Source: Spirochaetota bacterium (GTDB taxonomy: Bacteria > Spirochaetota > UBA12135 > COTS27). From it: a stretch of DNA of 64,000 bases. Made by a program: the position numbers and the translations under genes. The stretch covers positions 607,067 through 671,066 of the forward strand of contig AP019861.1 in assembly GCA_013426755.1 (NCBI GenBank), given 5' to 3'. Shown piece after piece: positions 54,351-63,549 of the stretch (positions are counted from its first letter, which is position 1; each line of letters opens with the position of its first letter). Below the pieces are notes generated by a model. The model had not been told where the DNA came from. It was given only the letters and a program-made list of their open reading frames with translations, and did no database searches.

Positions 54351-55505
54351 ATGGATAAAAAGCATAGCAGTGGAGCAGACAATAGTAGACGTGAAGAAAC
54401 AGCAGCTACTAGACTAGATGACCGATTGTCTTATCACGTAGGTGTGTTTGATTCGGGTGTTGGAGGGCTCACAGTAGCGAAAGCAATAACGAATATGCTT
54501 CCTGGGGTCAGACTTACATATTTTGCAGATTCTATTCATCTTCCCTATGGGAATAAGAGCAGTGAGAATATTATTGCTTACAGCATTGAAAATGCAAAAT
54601 TTTTAAAGGATAAAGGAGCTCAATTTTTAGTGATTGCTTGCAATACGGCCTCAGCGGTGGCATTGCCTGAGTTAAAGAAGAGTGGTGTTGGATTGCCGCT
54701 AATGGGCGTGATCGAACCTGGTGTCCGCGCAGCTCTAGCAATGACGGAAACTAAGAAAATAGGTGTGATCGGCACGTTACGGACAATCAATTCTAATGCG
54801 TATAAAGATACATTGTTGTCTTTAGCGCAAGGTCTTACGGTGTATCAAAAGGCCTGTCCGTTACTTGTTCCTATTATTGAGGAGGGTTCTATTAAGCAGG
54901 AGATATTGAAATTGGTTCTGCGGGAGTATTTGGCTGAATTTATCTATGAAGTCGATGTTCTTATATTGGGATGTACGCATTATCCACTTATTAGTGGTGT
55001 GATTGGGGAAATGTACCCGCATTTGAAGATTGTTGATTCGGCAATGGCTATTGCTTCGGAGCTTGTGAAAAAGACTGCAGGGCATGTTCGTTTAGATTGT
55101 GAAAATAAAGATGAACTCACGTATAACAACAATGCGGTGCACGTAGAAGAACATAAAATCAAGCATGGAACCGACGTAGCGTATGGAGAGAAGAATACAC
55201 AGACAAATACGCATGTAAACATGCAGCAGCATCCACTATCAGAAGTAATATCAACAGATAAGCATGTTCTAACAACACTTTCAATAAATGAGCATAAGGT
55301 CAGTCTAGAAGCTGACAATATGGGGCGATCTGCTGAAAAAGTAGGTGCGCTGTCGCAGGAAAACAAGTATAAAAACCTTGAAACCCAGTCGCCAGGTAAC
55401 AATGCCTACCAAGGAGAAGTCATGCTTTATACGAATGACGTCAATGAAACGTTGTTAAAATTGGCGCAGCAATTTTTTGCCACGCCTAATATTACTCTTG
55501 TTTAG
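54351..55505 (+). CDS. murI: glutamate racemase with repeat-like insertion
   Basis: Makes D-glutamate for peptidoglycan. Motifs: VFDSGVGGLTV with Asp34, YFADSIHLPYGNK, catalytic ACNTASA with Cys97, GVIEPG, and second catalytic GCTHYPLI with Cys208. A polar insertion of about 95 residues (about 250-345; Asn/His/Glu/Thr-rich) precedes the final EVMLYTNDVNETLLKLAQQF helix. Its 384 aa compares with about 265. The in-frame TTG at 54291 would add 20 residues that include a SYSQ repeat from two 12-bp units; I prefer ATG at 54351, but neither has a strong ribosome binding site. It follows aroE by about 150 bp on the same strand. Confidence 0.9.
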   Translation: MDKKHSSGADNSRREETAATRLDDRLSYHVGVFDSGVGGLTVAKAITNMLPGVRLTYFADSIHLPYGNKSSENIIAYSIENAKFLKDKGAQFLVIACNTASAVALPELKKSGVGLPLMGVIEPGVRAALAMTETKKIGVIGTLRTINSNAYKDTLLSLAQGLTVYQKACPLLVPIIEEGSIKQEILKLVLREYLAEFIYEVDVLILGCTHYPLISGVIGEMYPHLKIVDSAMAIASELVKKTAGHVRLDCENKDELTYNNNAVHVEEHKIKHGTDVAYGEKNTQTNTHVNMQQHPLSEVISTDKHVLTTLSINEHKVSLEADNMGRSAEKVGALSQENKYKNLETQSPGNNAYQGEVMLYTNDVNETLLKLAQQFFATPNITLV

Positions 55506-55506
55506 A

Positions 55507-55704
55507 TCAATTGCCTTATTTTAATCAATTGCCGTGTTTCAATTAATTACCTTGCTTCAATCAGCTACATTATTTCAATCAATTGCCACCTTTCCATCAA
55601 TTGTCTTACTTCAATTAATTACCTTATTTTAATCAATTACCGTATTTTAATTAATTGCCTTGCTTCAATCAGTTACAATATTTCAATTAATTGCCCTATT
55701 TCAA
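55507..55704. repeat. 18-bp minisatellite after murI, 11 units
   Basis: Eleven consecutive 18-bp units of TCAATTGCCTTATTTTAA type, starting one base after the murI stop codon. The third, sixth and ninth units differ in characteristic ways, giving a higher-order pattern. A run of 16-bp units (GTAGAAAACAATGATA) follows at 55757-55820. The remainder to 56029 has a TATAAT near 55846 and no gene. Confidence 0.92.
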
Positions 55705-56029
55705 TCGATTTAATTGAGTGAATCGGGGTAGGATTGACTTTAGCACGGACTTTGCCGTAGAAAACAATGATAGTAGAAAACAATGATAGTAGGAAATAAT
55801 GACAGTAGGAAACAATGATTTATGTCGTATTCTGTGTAAACAATGCTATAATTTGATAATTTTTCATGATAAAATGTCGCCGAGTATGTCGCAGAGCAGT
55901 CGTTTCAATGACAATAAAGAGTAAGATAAGCCTATTATTTGAAAAAATATTGAAAAGATTGTAAAAAGCTAAGAGCGATAGAGTTGAATTTCAATTTATT
56001 AAAGTTGAGAAGGATTGATTGAGGTTGAA

Positions 56030-57040
56030 ATGGAAGTGATAATGGCAAAATTAAGAATGGGTATCATTATTTTAAGGTTAGCATTGGTTATTTTGGTGCT
56101 TCCGTTATGGGCAGCAGAAGTTTTGCTCGAGAAGATCTATTATTATGTTAACGATGACGTGATTACGAAATTGGACTTTGAAGAGACGTATGCGATTGTG
56201 AAAAACGATCCCGCGTTAAAAGATGCGGATAGCAAAACTATTTCTAATAAAGCAATGTCCGATCTTATCACAGAGCGCATCATCAATTATTATGCTAAGA
56301 GCGAAGGTATTCGCATTCGTCCTGAGGATGTAGAAAGTGAGATCAATCGCATTATGATAGCCAATAATATTACAGATAATCAGCAATTCGATGCTATGGT
56401 TGCCGCTCAGGGTGTCGATCGATCGACATTTGAAAAGCAGCTCAAGCGAAATTTGCTTATCCAGCGGTATATTTCAGGCAAAATCAATCTGACACCTCCC
56501 AGTGATGCAGAGATTCGCGAATATTATAATGAAAATAAAGAATTCCGATATAAAATAACGACGCCTGTATATGACCTTGCGTGGGTCTTATTTAAAAATA
56601 CCGATCAAGCAAGTTTCTCAGCGCGACGAAAAGTTCAAAATCGTGCTGAAAAAGTATTTCAGCAGGTGCAAATGGGAGAATTGACATTTCTAGAGGCCGT
56701 TGAAAAGTACAGTGAGGATGAAGTCAGTAAAGTCAATGAAGGCTCAATTGGTCTTAAAAAGAGTGAAGAATTGTCTTTGACAGCAGAAGCGCTGAGTGAA
56801 TTGCATAAACTTGAGATCGGGGCAATCACGCCTGTATATTCATCAAAGAAGGGATTGTTTTTTTATAAAATAAAAGATCGTTTCAATACGGGATACATTC
56901 CGTTTGATATTGAGGCTGAGAATATTCGTCGTTTACTGGCTTTGCAGCGCCGTGAAAAATCTTTCGGTCAAGCTATGCAGCGTTTGTATGAAAGTTCTTA
57001 TATTAAAGAAAATGTTGATATTTTTGATATTAAATTTTAA
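56030..57040 (+). CDS. periplasmic SurA/PpiC-type peptidyl-prolyl isomerase (foldase)
   Basis: 337 aa. Signal peptide at about 8-30 (GIIILRLALVILVLPLWAAE). SurA-type N-terminal domain at about 35-150: YYVNDDVITKLDFEE, MSDLITERIINYYAKSEGI, STFEKQLKRNLLIQRYIS. One parvulin domain at about 165-275: the segment TTPVYDLAWVLFKN, then FLEAVEKYSED, NEGSIGLKKSEEL and FFYKIKDR. Likely chaperones outer-membrane proteins. The start is ATG 56030, preceded by GAGG six bases upstream; a TTG further up gives five extra residues. It stands between two repeat arrays. Confidence 0.88.
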   Translation: MEVIMAKLRMGIIILRLALVILVLPLWAAEVLLEKIYYYVNDDVITKLDFEETYAIVKNDPALKDADSKTISNKAMSDLITERIINYYAKSEGIRIRPEDVESEINRIMIANNITDNQQFDAMVAAQGVDRSTFEKQLKRNLLIQRYISGKINLTPPSDAEIREYYNENKEFRYKITTPVYDLAWVLFKNTDQASFSARRKVQNRAEKVFQQVQMGELTFLEAVEKYSEDEVSKVNEGSIGLKKSEELSLTAEALSELHKLEIGAITPVYSSKKGLFFYKIKDRFNTGYIPFDIEAENIRRLLALQRREKSFGQAMQRLYESSYIKENVDIFDIKF

Positions 57041-57059
57041 TACGCTGTCGCGATCTAAG

Positions 57060-57275
57060 GTCAATATAGAGCTAATATAGAGTTAATACATGTTTAGTAT
57101 GGGTGATATGAAGTTAGTACATATTCAGTATGGGTGATATGGAGTTAATACATGTTTAGTATGGGCAGTATGGAGTTAGTGCATATTCAGTATGGGCAGT
57201 ATGGGGTTAATACATATTCAGTATGGGCAATATGAAGTTAATACATATTCAGTATGGGTGATATAGAGTTGGTGC
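57060..57275. repeat. about 31-bp minisatellite upstream of lepA
   Basis: GAGTTAATACATGTTTAGTATGGGCAGTAT and variants repeat about seven times. AATAGAAATC-type 11-bp words follow to 57350. It fills the lepA promoter region; no gene seen. Confidence 0.88.
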
Positions 57276-57375
57276 ATTCAGAATAGAGTCAGTGTAAATC
57301 AATGTGTAGTCAATAAGAATCAATAGAAATTAATAGAAATCAATAGACATTTGTAGAGCGTTGTTATTTAAGTTA

Positions 57376-59391
57376 ATGGGTGAAAATTTTGTGAAATCGT
57401 CGGAGGGTAAACGTGTTGCGTTAGCGAATATTCGCAATTTCTGTATTATTGCGCACATTGACCATGGGAAATCGACGCTTTCAGATCGTATCTTAGAATG
57501 TGCTAACGTGCTAGACCGCAATGCCCAGCATGGCTCCCAGGTTTTAGACAGCTTAGAAATAGAAAAAGAACGCGGTATAACTGTAAAAAGTGCTGCTATC
57601 ACATTTTTTTTTCAAGCGGCTGATGGGACGGATTACTTGCTTAATTTGATTGATACGCCTGGTCATGTGGATTTTTCTTATGAAGTCAAACGGTCGTTAG
57701 CTTCTTGTGAGGGCGCTGTATTGATTGTCGATGCCAGTCAAGGTGTTGAGGCGCAGACGTTATCAAATTTCTATCTAGCATTGGAATCAGAGCTAGAAGT
57801 GGTGCCCGTGATCAATAAAATAGACCTTCCTTCGGCGGATGTTCCGTCCGTTCGCCGTGAAATGGCTAAGGAATTCGCTTTTTTAGAAGAGTCTATTATT
57901 CCTGTCTCGGCTAAGACGGGAGTGAATATTAAGTCATTGCTTGAACAGATTGTCTTAAAGATCCCGCCCCCCTATCAAAGCCATCAAACCAACGTAAAGC
58001 ATAAATCCACTGTAAAAGAAGACCCCAAGCGTCTATCAAACCATCTCAATTCAAATGATCTCAATTCAAATGATCTCAATTCAAATGGTCTCAATTCCTC
58101 CTATGCTAATGCGCCAGCAGCGCCGTCAGTCAATGCTGCTAAGGTGGCACGACATGCAGATGAAATGCTACGTGCTCTTATTTTTGATTCTTTTTATGAT
58201 ACGTATAGGGGTGTTATTGTTTGTGTTCGTGTATTTAGTGGAGTTTTGGCTAAGGGGTGTGCTGTTCAGTTTGTTTTGACAAAGAAACGGTACACGGTTG
58301 AAGAAGTGGGATGGTTGGGATTGACACGCAAGATTCGTGACCGTTTGACTAAGGGTGAAGTGGGTTATGTTATATTATCCATTCGTTCTGTTAGGGAATT
58401 TCAGATGGGCGATACGCTTGCATTAGCCGAAGACCCAGCGCCACAGCCCCTTCCTGGTTATCGTGAAGTCAAACCAATGATCTTTGCTGGAATTTTTCCA
58501 ATAGAAAGCGATAAATTTAATGAACTCAAGGCAAATATTGAAAAGCTTAGTTTAAATGATGCTGCGCTTGTTTTTCAGGCGGACAATTCCCTTGCATTGG
58601 GGTTTGGATTTCGTTGTGGTTTTTTGGGGTTACTGCATATGGAGATCGTTCAGGAGCGTCTTAGTCGTGAATTTAAGACAGAAGTGATCGTCACAGCTCC
58701 ATCTGTGAATTATCGCATCAAATTAAAACACCACGCAGACCCTATTATGGTTGACAATCCAGCCAAATTCCCGTCCCTTGCATTGATCGAAGAGGTATTA
58801 GAGCCTTATATTAAAGCAACGCTTATATTTCCAAGTATTTACTTAGGCGGAGTGCTGCAATTACTTCGAGACAGACGTGGTATTCAAAATTCACTTCATT
58901 ATCTCAATGAAAAACGCGTTGAGACAGTTTTTGCTATTCCATTGGGTGAATTTATCTTTGATTTCCACGATTTATTCAAGTCTATTACACGTGGGTACGG
59001 TTCGTTAGACTATGATTTTGACAATTACCGTCCTGGCAATATTATTAAAGTAGATATTTTAATTAATAAAGAAGTGACCGATGCGCTTAGTTTTATGGTG
59101 CATCGCGATAAAGCACGGGCGCGTGCCAAGACGATTCTTGAAAAATTACGCAATGAAATCCCACGCCAATTGTTCAAAATACCCCTTCAAGCTGCCGTTG
59201 GTTCTAATATTCTAGCTCGTGAGAATATTTCTGCGCTTAGAAAAGATGTGACTTCTAAATGTTATGGAGGAGATATCACACGCAAGCGAAAATTGTTAGA
59301 AAAACAAAAAACCGGTAAAAAGAAAATGAAAGCTATTGGTAGTGTTGAGATTCCGCAGAAAGCCTTTCTCAATATCTTAAAAACCTCTTAA
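57376..59391 (+). CDS. lepA: elongation factor 4 (LepA) with repeat insertion
   Basis: Ribosome back-translocase/assembly GTPase. G domain: G1 AHIDHGKST (26-34), ERGITVKS, DTPGHVDF, NKIDLPSAD, SAKTGVNI. Domain II, then RCGFLGLLHMEI, APSVNYRI, the LepA C-terminal block (HRDKARARAKTILEKLRNEIPRQLFKIPLQAAVGSN; only parts cited) with ISALRKDVTSKCYGGDI and KRKLLEKQKTGKKKMK. Its 671 aa compares with about 600. The excess is at about 205-255, between the G domain and domain II, and includes four 15-bp units coding LNSND. I use ATG 57376; an upstream TTG adds five residues. Confidence 0.95.
   Translation: MGENFVKSSEGKRVALANIRNFCIIAHIDHGKSTLSDRILECANVLDRNAQHGSQVLDSLEIEKERGITVKSAAITFFFQAADGTDYLLNLIDTPGHVDFSYEVKRSLASCEGAVLIVDASQGVEAQTLSNFYLALESELEVVPVINKIDLPSADVPSVRREMAKEFAFLEESIIPVSAKTGVNIKSLLEQIVLKIPPPYQSHQTNVKHKSTVKEDPKRLSNHLNSNDLNSNDLNSNGLNSSYANAPAAPSVNAAKVARHADEMLRALIFDSFYDTYRGVIVCVRVFSGVLAKGCAVQFVLTKKRYTVEEVGWLGLTRKIRDRLTKGEVGYVILSIRSVREFQMGDTLALAEDPAPQPLPGYREVKPMIFAGIFPIESDKFNELKANIEKLSLNDAALVFQADNSLALGFGFRCGFLGLLHMEIVQERLSREFKTEVIVTAPSVNYRIKLKHHADPIMVDNPAKFPSLALIEEVLEPYIKATLIFPSIYLGGVLQLLRDRRGIQNSLHYLNEKRVETVFAIPLGEFIFDFHDLFKSITRGYGSLDYDFDNYRPGNIIKVDILINKEVTDALSFMVHRDKARARAKTILEKLRNEIPRQLFKIPLQAAVGSNILARENISALRKDVTSKCYGGDITRKRKLLEKQKTGKKKMKAIGSVEIPQKAFLNILKTS
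58041..58100. repeat. 15-bp coding minisatellite in lepA
   Basis: AATTCAAATGATCTC repeated three to four times in frame (coding NSNDL), in the linker between G domain and domain II. Confidence 0.9.
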
Positions 59392-59834
59392 AATAAAACC
59401 TTCTTAAAACTTCTTAACAACCCTCTTAACAATCTCTTAAAACCTTTTAACAGCTTTTTAAATGTATAAACTAGCGGCTAGTAGAGTAGAATAGAATACG
59501 AATAAAAATAGCAATTGTTTTTCTCAGTTTTTAGCTAAGGATAAAGTCATAATTCTTTGAATTAAGATAATGATTGTTTGTGATTGTTTGTTGGGGGAAA
59601 GTGGAGTGGATTTGAGCATGGTTTTTTTGTAGTGTTTTTTAGCAGAATGGTTGTTTACGGGGATTATTTATGGTGGGTTATTAAGTGGCTTATTAACGGT
59701 GGCTTATTAACAGTGGGTTATTGATAGTGGCTTGGGGGCTATCAATCACGGTTGGTGAATGGGTATGGTATAGTTAGTAAATGCGTACAATGTAGTATAA
59801 TAGGTGCGGTATATATATAAGTAATGATAAAAAT
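59392..59834. repeat. intergenic gap with TTATTAACGGTGGC-type repeats
   Basis: TCTTAAAACTTCTTAACAACC-type words at 59395-59460 and GGTGGCTTATTAACAGTGGGTTATT-type 18-bp words at 59670-59745. TATAAT at 59796-59801 is 33 bp before the next ATG. No gene seen. Confidence 0.65.
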
Positions 59835-62099
59835 ATGAAAGATATTATGTTTTTTATAAAGGGGCTTAATCAAGGGGTTATTAACGTGTTTTCACGGGTA
59901 GTTTGGATTATTTTAGCTAGACTGCGGCTGGTAGGAGTGATTTTCTTAGGCGTCCTTATGATCACACAGCCTTTGTACGGGTTGTTACGTGGAAAGGTTG
60001 CTAAAGTTGATGAAACAGATAATATATGGATTTATGCTAACGATAAAGGTGAGCGGTCGCTTAGTTTTATTGCTTTTGAAAACGTCAGTAAAGATGAAAA
60101 TTTTGATTCATTTCGTTCATCTATTCCTAAGGCTATTGCTGAGGTTTTGCGTAATTATGAGACGCTACGACTTCCTGAGGAAGACTATATTCCAACACTA
60201 GTCGCTACGGATAAGTATCAATTGTTTAAATACTCCTATGCAGACCTCGGAACTAGTTTTTCTTATGAAGAATACGAGCAGGACCCTGCTTTATTTCGTG
60301 AAACGTTAAGAAAAAATCTCGAACAAGCTAAAAAAGAGAGCGCAATTCTAGCAGACGAAACACCACAAGCAACCACCACTGCTAAAGAAGGTGAAGAACT
60401 GGGGAGTAAAACACCATCTGCTAAAACGACTTCGAACAATGAGACTCCAGCGCAGTCGGCAGCAGGAAGTAAAACAAATGAAACAAATGAAACAAGTAAA
60501 ACAAATGAAACAAGTGAAATACAGCCCGCGACTACCAATGCCGCTACCACCAGCCCCAATCAAACAGAAAAAAACACCACGCCAGAGACTGCCCCTACAA
60601 ATAATACAACCCAGCAGCAATCACCACCCCCCCCTTCGCAACAAGAATCACAATCCCCACAGCCAGCAAATCAAGGAAAAGAGGACTCCACCGCCAGAAC
60701 AGATCAAGTCCCACAACCCCCTAATAATACCAGCGGTGAGCCAAGTCAATCAGAGCCCGCTAAAAAAGAACTCACCGAAGCAGAGAAATTTCAAACCAAT
60801 CTCATCAGTTCCAAGTTTGCTTATCTCGTAAGAGATGACAATACTAGCGAATACGTTATTTATCACTTTAAGGAAAACCCTTCTCAATATATAGACGCTC
60901 ACCTTTTATCTGAACAGAGCTTAGCAGAAATATCTATTCCCACAGGAACTTTTCCAAATGGTATCACGTATTTTGCCCTAGATACATATAGTGAGAAAAA
61001 ACTTAAAATCGAGAACAGTCTCTACTATTTACAAGGAATACCACTGCTTACAGCAGTTGAGAGCATTCCTTCAGATTATATAGTCTATGGAACGTATAAG
61101 GCGGTTGGCACCAAAATCGATGTGAGCATGTATCTTATTTTCAAACAAGAAAAGAAAGTGGCTCATATCTTCTTAGAAACTTTCCCCAGTTTTAGAATAG
61201 GTGAAGAATTAAAAAAATTGGCTGTTTATGTCATTGGTTATTTAGAACAGCGTGACGTGATAGAGGATATTCGTATCGAAGCCAATGAAAAAGATGTTTT
61301 ATTTACATTGGGCGATCAGATCTTAGGTAGACTTCCCCTTAATATCGGGCATCTCGTTGAGAATACTTACGATTATGAAGTATCTAAACCAGGCTACCGC
61401 GTTAAAAATATTACGAGCGAACTTCCCATTGGAAAGAAGGGCTTCACTGCTAACCAATCAAGTAAGACAATTGCATTCGAGTTTGAAAAAGACACTCGCG
61501 TAGGCGACCTCAGTCTAAGCACGGGCACAGATATACCCGTTTCGTTTTATATCAATGAACAACTGAAAGCAGTCAATAGCACGAGCTTTGTTGAGAAGAA
61601 TTTGCTCCCTGGCAGCTATTTTGTTAAACTAGAAAGTGATGAACTAGGCACGCGCAATTTCAAACTTGATGTCTTCCCCAATACAACGACAGAACTCACC
61701 CTAGCCAGTCTTAAAAAATCATCAAGAAAAAAACGTAAAGTCAATTACGGCTTAGGCGCGCGTATCTCAGCAGCTATCGGTCTCACATTGCTAGGTGCTT
61801 TCTTTATCAATCGCGCTAGAACTGTAGAATTAGAGGATACGAGAGAAGCCGTACGGCTTGATCTAGCACAAAATAACAATGATGAAGTGTTGTTAGAAGA
61901 GTACTTAGGCACACTTAATAGCAGGATAAGCGATTCGCAAGCTATAGATGTAGGACTCCTCACGACTTCAATCAGTGCCCTGCTTGCAATGATGTTTTTG
62001 TATAGCTTCGATGTCTGGAAGAACAAAGCGCCCATTGAAACGAAAATCTCTACTAAGGGTGATGTGACTATTTTATACAAAAAGCGTGTTAGTTTTTAA
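59835..62099 (+). CDS. exported PEGA-like membrane protein of unknown function
   Basis: 754 aa. An N-terminal hydrophobic region (about 20-52) serves as signal or anchor. A first domain (about 55-155) is followed by a long Thr/Asn/Gln/Pro-rich disordered tract (about 175-315), which includes a 9-bp-based repeat (TNETNETSKTNETSE). A second globular part (about 325-470) precedes two PEGA-like beta modules (about 470-640: ILGRLPLNIGHLVENTYDYE and ISFYINEQLKAVNSTS-type VSFYINEQL, LLPGSYFVKLES). Two C-terminal membrane helices lie at about 650-670 and 712-730. Such proteins are common in spirochaetes; function unknown, probably a periplasmic sensor or scaffold. Confidence 0.75.
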   Translation: MKDIMFFIKGLNQGVINVFSRVVWIILARLRLVGVIFLGVLMITQPLYGLLRGKVAKVDETDNIWIYANDKGERSLSFIAFENVSKDENFDSFRSSIPKAIAEVLRNYETLRLPEEDYIPTLVATDKYQLFKYSYADLGTSFSYEEYEQDPALFRETLRKNLEQAKKESAILADETPQATTTAKEGEELGSKTPSAKTTSNNETPAQSAAGSKTNETNETSKTNETSEIQPATTNAATTSPNQTEKNTTPETAPTNNTTQQQSPPPPSQQESQSPQPANQGKEDSTARTDQVPQPPNNTSGEPSQSEPAKKELTEAEKFQTNLISSKFAYLVRDDNTSEYVIYHFKENPSQYIDAHLLSEQSLAEISIPTGTFPNGITYFALDTYSEKKLKIENSLYYLQGIPLLTAVESIPSDYIVYGTYKAVGTKIDVSMYLIFKQEKKVAHIFLETFPSFRIGEELKKLAVYVIGYLEQRDVIEDIRIEANEKDVLFTLGDQILGRLPLNIGHLVENTYDYEVSKPGYRVKNITSELPIGKKGFTANQSSKTIAFEFEKDTRVGDLSLSTGTDIPVSFYINEQLKAVNSTSFVEKNLLPGSYFVKLESDELGTRNFKLDVFPNTTTELTLASLKKSSRKKRKVNYGLGARISAAIGLTLLGAFFINRARTVELEDTREAVRLDLAQNNNDEVLLEEYLGTLNSRISDSQAIDVGLLTTSISALLAMMFLYSFDVWKNKAPIETKISTKGDVTILYKKRVSF

Positions 62100-62224
62100 G
62101 TTTCCTGTTTGTTTTTAATAGCAGTTCACCTATTTTTATCTACATTTTACCTACTTTTCTCTAATATTATCTCCTTGAAATATAAACACATATCGTAGGG
62201 GCTTCTTTAAAAAGTATAAATTGT

Positions 62225-63280
62225 ATGATTTTCTTTAAAAAACATAAACGGCTGCCGCCACCTTCAAAGACTCCTGCAACTTCTAAGCACGAAGTCACCA
62301 CAACCACTCCTCCAATATCTAGTAAAGAAGACAATGTACTTGCCTCCAAGCAACCCGTCACAACAGCTAAGCAAGACCACCGATTGCAATTTAAAAAATT
62401 TGCATTCAAATGGAAGCGTAAATTCAGCACAAAAGCAAGCTACGAACAGGCTAACTTTTATGATAATCTAGAAGAACTTCTTATAGAAGCCGATGTAGGC
62501 GGCAAGGAAACATTGAAACTCATTGAACGCCTCCGTACTGTAGTCACCGCTACAGAGCGCGATAGAAATGAATTTTTATCAGAAACTGAGAAAATAGCGT
62601 TATTTAAAACATTGCTCTCAGAATGTGTGAAAACAGGGCAATTGAAGCTGGCTTTTCACGAAGCTAGAACACCTGTCATCGTGCTACTCGGCGTCAATGG
62701 CGCTGGGAAGACGACAACACTTGCTAAATTAGCTGCTCTCTTTAAAGACGATTATAAGATTGTCATAGGTGCTTGTGACACATTTCGTGCGGCTGCAATC
62801 GAGCAATTGACACATTGGGCTGATTTATTAGGTGTGTCTATTGTTAAAAAGAATGAAGGGGCAGACAGTGCTGCTGTTGCTTATGATACAATCGAATCTA
62901 CGCTGGCTCAGAAAAAGGGTTTTGCCTTTATCGATACTGCAGGAAGACTGCATAACAAGGAAACACTGATGAATGAATTGCAGAAGTTATTTAGGGTTTT
63001 AGCCAAATTTGGTGATCGCGTCAGTGTTTTAAAGCTACTTGTCGTTGATGTGACGCTTGGGCAGAACGTTTTAGCTCAGATCAGCACCTTTCATGAAAAA
63101 ATCCATATCGATGGCATGATCCTCACTAAATTAGACACACAAGCACGGGGGGGAAGTATTTTAGCGCTCTCACAGGCATTGGCGATACCTATTTATTATT
63201 ATACGTTTGGTGAAGACCTTACCGCGTTAGAACCGTTTGATAAAGCCAGTTACATAGATGCCCTTTTTTCTGATCTTTGA
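62225..63280 (+). CDS. ftsY: signal recognition particle receptor FtsY
   Basis: SRP receptor GTPase for co-translational membrane insertion. A short basic N-terminus with a Thr/Pro-rich linker (about 8-55) replaces the long acidic A domain. NG domain: N helices DNLEELLIEADVGGKETLKL, P-loop GVNGAGKTTT from 156, GACDTFRAAAIEQL, DTAGRLHNKETLM, DVTLGQNVL and TKLDTQARGGSILAL, ending GEDLTALEPFDKASYIDALF. Its 351 aa is normal. In canonical FtsY the DTAGR loop and TKLDGTAKGG are close; here TKLDTQARGG shows a small change without loss of the Asp. FtsY rather than Ffh, because there is no Met-rich M domain. prfB follows. Confidence 0.95.
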   Translation: MIFFKKHKRLPPPSKTPATSKHEVTTTTPPISSKEDNVLASKQPVTTAKQDHRLQFKKFAFKWKRKFSTKASYEQANFYDNLEELLIEADVGGKETLKLIERLRTVVTATERDRNEFLSETEKIALFKTLLSECVKTGQLKLAFHEARTPVIVLLGVNGAGKTTTLAKLAALFKDDYKIVIGACDTFRAAAIEQLTHWADLLGVSIVKKNEGADSAAVAYDTIESTLAQKKGFAFIDTAGRLHNKETLMNELQKLFRVLAKFGDRVSVLKLLVVDVTLGQNVLAQISTFHEKIHIDGMILTKLDTQARGGSILALSQALAIPIYYYTFGEDLTALEPFDKASYIDALFSDL

Positions 63281-63339
63281 TGAGAAGATTGCCTGCGGCG
63301 GCTAGTTTTTTTGTTCTCCATAATTAAATGTAGTTTGAT

Positions 63340-63465
63340 TTTATCAATTGATCCTAGTAAGTAGTCTGTGCTTGCTGAGTATAAGTGGAGTAGACTACGC
63401 TCGCTGATTAGCTACTGGTCCTAGTAGGTAAGGTGGGCTCGCTAATTTTAGTCACGGTCTATGTG
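63340..63465. repeat. degenerate about 40-bp repeat between ftsY and prfB
   Basis: CTAGTAAGTAGTCTGTGCTTGCTGAG, then GAGTAGACTACGCTCGCTGATTAG, then CTAGTAGGTAAGGTGGGCTCGCTAAT: three diverged versions of one word. TATAAT-like sequence near 63483 may promote prfB. Confidence 0.5.
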
Positions 63466-63549
63466 TTATGATAAAAACAATGATATAATAATACTTATCG
63501 TATTAATACGGATAATAACGACTTAATGTTAATGATTGATAAGTGATTA

